From Thamnaconus septentrionalis (Eukaryota > Chordata > Actinopteri > Tetraodontiformes > Monacanthidae): DNA of 64,000 nt. The stretch's first letter is position 1; the number at the start of each line of letters is the position of its first letter. This document shows positions 55,243-64,000 of the stretch, piece after piece. Position numbers and translations under genes: made by a program. The DNA lies in contig CM020502.1 in assembly GCA_009823395.1 (NCBI GenBank), forward strand, positions 33,193,444 through 33,257,443. The letters are read 5' to 3'. The notes beneath the pieces are model-generated. The model was not told the origin of the DNA and made no database searches. It was given only the letters and a program-made list of their open reading frames with translations.

Positions 55243-55993
55243 ACTCAAAGAATACTCACTCACTACTCACTGCTAATTCTAAGGTACACATCGCCGCAGG
55301 GAGGAAGAGAAAACATTTTGCAATTTCTAATTCATTTTTCAGCGTCACATTGACGAGAGAGGAATAATAACACGGTCCGGTTACAAGGGTGGGCGTCCTG
55401 ATTACAGGTGGATTACCGCTGGATCATCGGCCGTCTGCGACCTTGACCGGGTATGAATTTTTATCTCAGGCGGTCAAATGTATCCCCGTGTTTCAACTCA
55501 TCATCAGATCCCCTCTGAGAAATCTTCCTGGTCCTGGCAGCAAAGACCGTTGATGAATCACTGCAATCGACTGCATCCACGTGTCTCCTGTGGGGCAATT
55601 ACCGCAAGTGTTGAGTGCCGTGCTCGTGTTTCGTCCCTCTGATCCGTCGCAGCACCTAATCGTGTCTCTGCCTGTGGGTTCCGGTTCCCGAAATGTGACG
55701 GGTCTGGAAAGGCTCGTTCCTGGCACTCAACTGAGTCGAGTTCTGCCAAAATAGTATGCGGACTGACACTGGTGCACGATTCAAGCGCAGACTGCTGTTT
55801 GAACAGCCAGAAACAAATATTTGATTTGAATGAAGCGATGTGAGGAAATGTAAATGAAGTGTAAACACAACAGTGTTTCTGGATGTGAAACTCTTCCACT
55901 TTCTACTCAGATTTACCACTTTGTAAATCCAAGGTAATCAAATAGACAGTAGGCTGGAAGAAATATCTTCTAAAAATTCACACAAGTGGCAGG

Positions 55994-56420
55994 TAGGGCT
56001 GTGCGATTAATCGATTTTAAATCGAAATCAGATTTTTTTAGTCGTCACGATTGTTAAATAGAGGAGAATCGGAAAATCGATTTTCCTCTGTCATGCTTCC
56101 GGGTTGGCGCCTCTTGGGTACCGTAGTCCTCCTCCCCCCTGGAGAAGCTGTTAACTATTGTTACCTATGTTTACTGGCATCTGCGCTAGCTAGCCACAGC
56201 AGGTGTTCACACCAGGAAGTGATTCTGTTTGCTGCCCTCACCACTACCTGCTAAATTATTTTTCTGAAGTCGCATACAGCACGCATTTGTCCCGCTTTTG
56301 TAGCATATTTAACGAGATTTCCGCCCCCCTCAACAAAAAAAAAAAAATCGAAATTGAAAATCGAGTTTTCTAGAGAAAAAAAATCGGGATTTTCTTTTTG
56401 ATCAAAATCGCCCAGCCCTA
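55994..56420. mobile_element. Non-autonomous hAT element (427 bp), copy 2
   Basis: Ends TAGGGCTG and CAGCCCTA with the exact 8-bp duplication GTGGCAGG on both sides (55986-55993 and 56421-56428). Same family as 46677-47093 and in the same orientation. Confidence 0.9.
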
Positions 56421-56814
56421 GTGGCAGGTAAGGAAAATGATTCTACTGAAGCCGCTCTAACGAGCCTTTCATGATGCGGCCGAGGATGACGACTCAAAAC
56501 AACACCTGGCGCACGGAAGTGGCAGCTTCAAGAAATCCTTTCAGGGAGAAACGGAAGAGCAGTTTTCTCTTCCTGACTGACACTGCGGTTCAAATGATTC
56601 AAATGAACTGCTGGAAAGTGTAGAAGCGGATTTACATTCCTGCCCCCCTTCGCAGGAGAGAGGAGCGGCGGAAGGTACGGCTTGAAAGGAGAGGGAGGCG
56701 GCTGAGCAATGCGGAATTTCTGGTACTCGATTATAATCGTTTTTTCGATGCAGAGTTGGGTGGCACTCATCCAGCTGTGCATGGCGTCAATGTTGCCAGG
56801 GGCAACAGGGGGGG

Positions 56815-57063
56815 TCAGAAGAAGGAGCGGAGCCGCTCAATAGCGCCGCGATCACCGCCCAGGGTGAATTTGGGGGGTATTTCTGCGGAGAGTCTTTTCG
56901 CCTCACAGTAGATTCGGTGTTCAGTGTAAAGACTAAAGGCCGGCACTACGGACTTCCGGTTAAGCAAATCCATGTGGCACATTTTGCATGACTTCAAGCA
57001 GGGAAACTTTGCGAGCATCTGCGATGCTGCTGCTGCTGCTGCTGCTGCGTTTAAGTTCCCCAC
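56815..57063 (-). other. Isolated 82-codon open frame with an Ala run, status unknown
   Basis: The frame starts MGNLN, then eight Ala from a GCA repeat, then Cys/Lys-rich sequence without a family I know. It lies in the first intron of the transporter gene, near CpG-rich DNA and an ETS-like CCGGAAGT word. It may be chance, an alternative exon or a small upstream gene. Confidence 0.2.
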
Positions 57064-57567
57064 GTAGTTTCAGCGTAGAAGAAGAAGAAGAAGGAGGAGG
57101 AGGAGGAGGAGGCGAAGGAGGAGGAGGAGAAAGAGGAGGAGGATGAGGACACCGCATATTAGTGAACATAAAACATAGTCTAAAAACAGATACAGAAATT
57201 CCTCACAAACTTTCCCTTCCCCCACCCCCCCCCCCTCCGTCTATCTGCCAATTATGTCTGTCTATCTTAAGCGGCGCGCCGCGCGTGGCTTCCATCCTCC
57301 CACCGCGCGCTGTGTCCAAGCTAACGCCGAGCTAGCCGCCTCGCCGGGCGGATGCGACGTCCGCGATGAGACACGCGACTAGCTTAAAATTAAAAACGGG
57401 GAGCGCGAGGACGGCTGCGCTCAGTAACGGCTAAACGGAGCGCGCAAGCGCGAGGACGCGAGCAAGCACGCACACGCACACACACACACTCACACACAGA
57501 AAAGCGGAACTTTAAACCACAATGTCTTTGATAAAAAAAAAAAAAAAAAAAAAGAAACGCGGAGTAC

Positions 57568-57599
57568 CTGTTTGTCGGTGTTGTTAATTCCAAGCGGAG

Positions 57600-57644
<45 letters not shown>

Positions 57645-57746
57645 GAGAGCTTTCGCGGTCGATGGCGCGAGGGTCCAACTTTAGGGTTCGCCCGCTGACT
57701 GCTGTTCCCCGATCTCACCCCCCCGTCTCGAGCGAATGGCTTCACA

Positions 57747-57781
<35 letters not shown>

Positions 57782-57800
57782 TCCCCGTCCTCTTCCTCCC
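57568..57800 (-). promoter_or_regulatory. slc7a6: Probable non-coding first exon and CpG-island promoter of the SLC7 transporter
   Basis: The minus strand reads GACAAACAG followed by donor GTACTC at 57567. The start-codon exon has a good acceptor and leader, so an upstream exon is expected. CpG density is high at 57270-57460 and 57640-57960. The leader would include the (CT)n at 57601-57640. The start site is not visible. Confidence 0.45.
57748..57777. repeat. (CTG)10 repeat at the transporter promoter
   Basis: Ten pure CTG units in the CpG-rich promoter, read as (CAG)10 on the gene strand. Confidence 0.94.
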
Positions 57801-59655
57801 CCTCCCTCCTCCTCCCTCCTCCACCGCGGTTTCCGGCGAGATGATTGCCGCCACTCAGCAGCGAGCAGAATGAGGGCGGTGACAAACCCCCGAGGGCAAA
57901 GCCCCGCGATGAGCGAAAGCTGCTTGGTTCTTCAGGGATAGCGTTGTTTCGCAGGATACTTGGTAGTACACGTCACGAGATAAGAGAGGCAGGGGAGGGG
58001 TCAGGGTTTGGGTAGGGGGAGCAGAGCGGCGCAAGTTCGGCGCAGTGATCCGTGTTTTGGTGATGCGGTCGCCCAGGTGTGCTTTTTTTTTTTTTTAACT
58101 GAGCCGCCCTCGCTCTAGTTTATGGTCATTCTTTTAATACTTTGGCCTGTATAGTTATGGTGAAAAATGTCTATGCGCTTACTTAAACTTGTACTGTATT
58201 CACATGTATTTGTTTGCCCTGTGTTCTAATTATTCTCTATATTATTGTATTTTTTTTGTACGTTGTCTGTTTTTCCATGTATACATTTGGTGGATGTTTA
58301 AATACTTTCATATTTGTTTTGTATTTTATTACATATGTTTATTTATTTGTATTTTTTTTTGTTCTGTTTGAGGCCCGCACATAAATGATGACATTTGTTG
58401 CATTTTGTTCCCATATGTTTACATTTACATTCTACTACAACATGCAGGACTTAAAAAAAACAAGGCGGACCTACATCCTACATTCTTCACACTTAATCTG
58501 GAGCTACTTTGTTAAGGCCTCCTCAACAACACACCGGCCTTACGTCCTAAGCTGGCTGCCTGTGAGCACACACAGCTGGCATCACACCCTGCTTAAAGCA
58601 GCTCGAGGTAACTTTTCCACCATAAAATGATGATTCCAAACTCAGTAAAGCGGCAGTTAAACCATTAGTAGGATCAATGGTGCCGCCTCGGCAGCGAGTA
58701 ACTGCACTGCGTGACTTTCAAGCGCGACCCGACACGCCCAGACGAACCACTATACAGCAACGTCACATGTTTATTCAGAGGCGGTCTTACATACTGCTAT
58801 TACAAATACATAAGATTATAAAATGACGGAATGGAACCCAAGTAAGTAAGTAAAGTAAGTAAGTAAGTAACCTCGATGAAAGACTAAGTAATAAAAGTGT
58901 TGAACGTTTGCTACGACGTTACTGTCGTAGCAAAAACTGTTAGCAAGCTCAGGTTACCTAGCGCTGCTTTAACTCCACTGCTCTACTGCCAACCTGTGTG
59001 CAAAGTAAACACTCTGTTCGAGGTAACATCTTTGTTATCAGTGCAAACATATGCATTGGGACAACTGCCACAACCAGTTTGGGCTGGCGTGACACTGTGG
59101 TGGGAAGCCGCGCTCTCTGCCCCTTGTCAGATTTCACAAAGACAGAAGTCTGAGTGCAAAATTAGTAAATGGACTCAAAGACGTCTTTAGGCCGTCTGTC
59201 TAATGAAGATCTCAATCTTCATCTCACGCTGGCTGGTTGAGCAGAATTCAACAGGCTCACATCTTGAGCCTGTTGTCCGCTGTAATGGAAAATCATTGTA
59301 CTCCTATTATTGCATGCATTGCCCTATGGGACAGTCATTGCATCTTGTACTCAATGCATTGTTTACATTCATCTGACCTCATCTCCCTGGGAAAAAGGCG
59401 TTTCCTGGATTGAAGGAGGGTACGACGAGTGTGTCTAAGAGTTACAACCACGCTAAGAATTACTGCCTTGTTTTGTATACATTATAGACGTTTTTCCTGT
59501 GTCAATTTGCGTATGTTTCCTAGTGGAGTTATTGTCTTGTTTCTCTCATGTGTTTTCCTGTTGTTTTCCACACTCCTTGTTGCATTCCCACACACGTGAG
59601 AGTCCGGTATCTCCTGGTTTCCCAGCAACGGGGCTAGGAGCAAGGCCATCGGAAG

Positions 59656-59717
<62 letters not shown>

Positions 59718-61300
59718 TCGGACTCTTCTCAAACCTTCCTGAAACTCCTCATCTCATCTCCTCTCCTCCTACAACTGCCCTCCACAATCTTTGTCTCCTC
59801 GCACTTGCAACTTGCAACTTGCGTCTTGCATCCTGACTGCATTGCTGTTCATTTTGTATTGTGACACAGAACTTTGTCTCTGATATAAAAAAAAAAAAAA
59901 AAAAAGGCTTCTCACAAGTCGATCCGGCCAGAGCGTTTTATTTTTTCCACAACATACTCTGTCAGAATCCATGCGTTTCTGAGCTTTGCTGCCACCCAGT
60001 GTTCGTTTGTGATAGCTACAGAATTCCTGTCCAAGCGGATGTTTTCGTACGCCAGTTATTTGATGCAATTAATGACATTGGTATGACTCCACCAGTTGCC
60101 TGAATGTTTTCCTGAACATGCAAATATATTTTGGACCATTTCCAACAGTCTCTATGTTGATATTGCATCCGGGTAGTCACACTTCTGCCTGATGCTCAGC
60201 AAATTCATGTACTAAATTTTTAAACGTATTCAAAGGGGGGGAAAAAAAAAATAAAAAAAAATAAAATAAATAAAAAAGCAAAATCATGCAGGATCTCGGT
60301 GACCAAAACAGAACGAACCGTGTGGCTGGAATAATCACGGCCAAACCGCCAGTGTGCGCAGAGGAAGAACAAGACGACATGAGACAAAGAAGGGAGGAGG
60401 CCATCGTCTCTGCTCTGCCCTGTAAACGGGGGGACATCGGATGTGTCAAAAGGCTTTAGTGGGAATAGGCGCGTCCAGGGAGTGTGGTTAACGCTCATGA
60501 CATGGTCAGTGCCGAGAAAGCCTCCGACTGCATCAGGATTTCCCTTCTCTGCTTTTCAGAATAAAATCCTTGCAAATCAAGCCCACTGAGTTTCAGTGGT
60601 GGCTGCTCTGGATTGTCTGCATCATCGCCGTCACCAGACCCTTTCTACTGGCACATGTGCCCCAATATAAATCTGCAAAATGGGCACAAAAACAGAAATG
60701 AGTCATTCTGATAACTGCATCGATATGCAAACATGTATTTTATGTTATATTATTATGTCGGTCCTATTCGCATGTCACCATTTTTTGACGATAGAGTATC
60801 AACATATCGATGCAGTCATCAGAATTCATGTCCCCCCCCGAGATTTATACCAGGGCACGTGACTGTGAAAGTGGTCGAGTGATGCCGATGACCTAGGTAG
60901 GTAGTAGGTGTGTTACCGTGAGTGTGTGCTTGTCTCTCTGCATTGACCTGAGACGACACGCTGACTTGTCCTGCTGGGCGTTGTGACCCTGCCTTCACTC
61001 TGGGACAGCATGTTGGCTCCGCCCACTGTCCACTGCTGCAGTGCTGATGGACACGGTCCAGGTTTAATCTCTGGAAACGCCAACGTAACGCAATCAAAAT
61101 CAATCATCAAACGTGAAAGGTGAACAAGATGCGTTATAATTTCCACCATATTTTACTGAAAATTGTCCATTTACAAAAGTCAACAGCAACAGATTGTGTC
61201 AGTACAGCGTTTCTTCGTTTTTTTTTGTTTGCTTTACTTTGAAATCAAGACGCGTGCAGACTTCCGGCCCGGCCCTACTTATTCCCCGCCGACTTGACAC
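57801..61300. other. Intergenic region between two divergent genes
   Basis: No supported gene. After the CpG-rich start it is AT-rich with a short GTAA-type repeat (58841-58870), a hairpin at 59249-59275 (11-bp stem), a (TG)29 tract and an A-rich tract near 60240. Confidence 0.5.
59658..59716. repeat. (TG)29 microsatellite
   Basis: A pure dinucleotide tract in the intergenic region. Confidence 0.96.
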
Positions 61301-61461
61301 AGTTCCTGACAGACCACCAGGCGCACCAGCAGCCCCTGTCCTGTCTGTGCTGACTCAGTGCCTTAGCAGCAGTACCTCCTTCTCTGAGCGAGAGCATCCA
61401 GCAGCCAAGGCGCACTCCTCCTCTTCCTCCTCCTCTTCCTCCTACAGCCAACGGAACAGAG

Positions 61462-61480
61462 ATGGCCAAGACCGCTATCG
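61462..61480 (+). CDS. stmn2: First coding exon of a probable stathmin-2 (SCG10) gene, rest beyond the window
   Basis: ATG followed by codons for MAKTAI and a final G before the consensus donor GTGAGT (61481). STMN2 begins MAKTA(M/I)AYKEKMKEL with an intron after the same G of the Ala codon. Stathmin-2 is a neuronal, palmitoylated, Golgi- and growth-cone-located protein that binds tubulin and promotes microtubule turnover. The leader upstream is rich in CTCCTC and could itself end in an acceptor (CTCCTACAG at 61441-61447), so the 5' UTR may be split. Only six codons support the name. The next exon (YKEKM) is not in the window. Confidence 0.55.
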
Positions 61481-63312
61481 GTGAGTCTTTCATCTTTTTG
61501 GGATTTTTTTTAAATTTTTTTAAAGCGTCGCTTAAATTCATAATTGTTTTTCTGTGTGGAAATTGTCTTTTTTTATTATTATTTATTTTTTTGTCGGCAT
61601 CGTCGCCGGTGCGAGGAGATGTTGGAGGGGCTGTGGCGACACCCATGTCACAAAAGGATGCCGGGCGTTGATGAGAAGGGAGCGGCCGAATGCGGGGGGG
61701 AAAAAACAATTACATTAATTTAATACAGCATTGTTTTTTTTCCCTTTCTCCCTGTTATGAAAATATGCAAAAATGTTGCCCCAAAAATGGTGATCCGGTG
61801 CATCAGATCGATGACGCATCTCGCTGGATTCAAAGCGACGCAAAGACATTGAAGAAATCCTTCATTTTTAGCGCCGGGAAGGTTTTTTCTTCTTTCTCCC
61901 CCTCCTTTTTCTGCTGCTTTTAGAAATAATGCAGATATGAGTGCTGCCAGCCTGACGCACCTGCCCCCCGAGTGCCTGACTCACAGCCGTGCGGCATAAT
62001 GCAGCGCCAGCGACCCCACCCAACATCTCGGGTGCCTTCAAAAGCCAGTCTGCACCCCTCACCCCTCCCTCCCCCACCACCCCACCCACCCATCCACCGC
62101 CCTGCCTTCACACGACGTGAAAAAAGAAAAAAAAAAAAAAATCTGCCCGAGACGAATCGTCTTTAAGAAAGGGAGAGAAAAAAAAATGGGTCATCTCACC
62201 GAAAAGAAAGGGAAGAGGAAGGAAGAATAAAGCCTCGCGGAACCAATTTTGTAGGTGACCGCTGCAGGCGAGAGAGAGAGAAGAGAGCCTGGGCATCGCT
62301 TTGCCGGCCAATGAATCGAGGGATTTATAATTTTTTTTTTCATTTTTTTTTTCCCCAACACAATTGGTGTTAGTGAGAATTGAATGACTATAGTGGAGGA
62401 TCAGCCTGCGATCCTGTTGAAGGTGATGGGGACGGCTGATGCCTCATAAATGGATTACTGCCAGGTCATAATGTGAGGTTATTTGGGAAGTGTTGAGAGA
62501 TCAGACGGCAGGTATCAGGGCCTAGTGTGCGTGCGTGTGTGTGTGTGTGCAGAGAGACTTTGATAGTGTGTTTGCATTCCGCTCGGCTGGGCGCATGATG
62601 GATGGAGGGGCTTCCAGACAGACAGACAGGGGTGAGGGTCCGTGGTGTCTGAGCCAAGAGCCGCTGCCAGATCAAACCTGGCTGCTGTATTTATTTCCTC
62701 CTCCTCCTCCTCCTCCTCATTCTCCAGCTTCTCCTCCTCCTCCCTCCTCCACCTCTTTCCCTTCCTCTTCCTCTTCCTTTATCCTCCTGCCTCCTCTTCA
62801 GGGGACAGACGCTCCAGTGAGGAAGTGTGCCAGCCAGTGTGCGGGTCACAGGGTTCATGTTGCTCCTTTCATCTTATATAAGCAGCACAAAGCACAAAAT
62901 AAAAGTCCAAATAGATGATTGCACATATTTCATAGTTAGAGTCAGAGCCACTCCCATGTGCATTAGGGCCTCCAAAGCTATTGTCCTGATCCTTATCATG
63001 CATATTCTATTAGAGCCAGTCTCCTAAAAATCAATTGCTTTTTGCATAGAGACACGGAAGACACTCAGATTAATTGCAGCACACGTTGTTGCTCGCTCTC
63101 TCTTCCTCTGTCTCTCTTTTATCAAACATTAGGCCGCATCCCTTATCGCTTGCATCGACACGGCGTGCGTTTTAATGGCAGCGTGTGCGCTAAGCTGTGC
63201 AAAGCGCGCTGGACTCATAACTCAAGCTGATGCAGTGTCATCGATCAATGCAGGACACTCCCATTACGGGTTCAGATGACCGTACGGCGACATCAATCCG
63301 GGCCGTGATGCC

Positions 63313-63348
<36 letters not shown>

Positions 63349-64000
63349 GCTGCCATGTCCTCATGATGTGTTCATCATTTGCCATAACCAGCCTTTAGAG
63401 AGAGAGATGACGCTCATATTTTTCCCTTTTGACAAACAGGATGACGGTTTTATGGACAAACAACATATTCACCGCCGGGCCTGCGCATGTTCTGCAGTCG
63501 TCTCAGCTGCACTTTTATGGCTCAGGCCTGCAGAAGCGGAACCGTCACTTCAGCACTTGTCTATATTAGATCGTTTTTATATGGAAAAATTATACTAATA
63601 AATGTTTTTGTTTTTGTCATTTGTCATTTTGTTCACTTGAAGTTCTTCAATATTTTCTTGGCTTGCATAAAAATCGTGCTCTGGTTCTCAGATGCATCCA
63701 TTAAGATTCATGGCATTACCCCGGACGTCTTCTCGAATAGCAATGAGTGCCACCACAATATCTATTGATTAATTGATTGATCTGTCGGTGCAGGAATCTC
63801 TTGCCAGTCCCCTCAGAAGGACGCATGCAGGGTGCGGTCCGGGAAGAGAGCGAGAGAAAAAAAACTTCCTCCATCCTTCAGCCTCACAATGAGCTGTGCT
63901 GCTCTGAGCCATCGGGGGGCACCATTTCCCAGTTCATAGCCGTTTTTTTTGTTTTTTTTGCTGTTAATTTTTTTTGAACACCTGCCTCATTTTGCGGTTT
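61481..64000 (+). other. stmn2: First intron of the probable stathmin-2 gene, to the right edge
   Basis: No YKEKM exon is found. The intron holds T-runs, a G/T tract at 62525-62550, (CTCCT)n near 62700, (CTG)11 at 63314 and repeat-free AT-rich blocks at about 62890-63080 and 63680-63800 with homeodomain-like TAATTG words that may be conserved enhancers. Confidence 0.4.
63314..63346. repeat. (CTG)11 trinucleotide repeat
   Basis: Eleven pure CTG units in the probable stathmin-2 intron. Confidence 0.95.

Overview
The window looks like vertebrate nuclear DNA, most likely from a teleost fish. Short exons with GT/AG borders encode vertebrate protein families, two tRNA-Thr(CGT) genes are present, and the non-coding DNA carries a very heavy load of (CA)n, (GA)n and (CTG)n microsatellites plus small hAT-type DNA transposons. 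No bacterial operon, plasmid, phage or CRISPR structure was seen. Most long open frames are translations of simple repeats (His-Thr, Cys-Val, Ser-Leu, Arg-Glu runs) and are not genes.

Layout. (1) About 1-20,900, minus strand: the 5' part of a RIPOR (FAM65) gene, best match RIPOR2. Five coding exons at 5,597-1,899 give the first 136 residues. A probable non-coding first exon with a CpG-rich promoter lies at about 20,734-20,930. The gene runs off the left edge. (2) About 21,000-43,800: a gene-poor stretch of microsatellites, a 558-bp (GA)n tract, a 1.4-kb GGAT satellite and polypurine tracts. Two CpG-rich spots each hold a candidate first coding exon on the minus strand, of unknown identity (31,643-31,721 and 43,825-43,900). 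Two tRNA-Thr(CGT) genes lie at 41,836 and 43,242. (3) About 44,940-57,800, minus strand: a complete y+LAT-type amino acid transporter gene (SLC7A6/SLC7A7, nearer SLC7A6). Eleven coding exons join in frame to 496 codons plus stop, with a CpG-rich 5' region and a 2.5-kb probable 3' UTR. (4) 61,462-64,000, plus strand: the first coding exon of a probable stathmin-2 gene and part of its first intron.

The genes do not form one pathway. RIPOR2 is a RhoA inhibitor acting on cell shape, the SLC7 protein is the light chain of a heteromeric amino acid exchanger at the plasma membrane, and stathmin-2 is a neuronal tubulin-binding protein. Human RIPOR1 and SLC7A6 both lie on 16q22.1, so the RIPOR paralogue should be settled by a tree.

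The most interesting features are where repeats meet gene structure. A 24-nt RIPOR microexon has an acceptor preceded by about 256 bp of (CT)n. Several splice sites of both genes abut microsatellites. The transporter tail carries a threefold perfect 15-bp coding repeat. Two inverted hAT copies closely flank the first two coding exons of the transporter, a layout that favours exon circularisation. A near-perfect hairpin insertion sits in one copy of a tandem duplication, so its pre-insertion state is still visible beside it.
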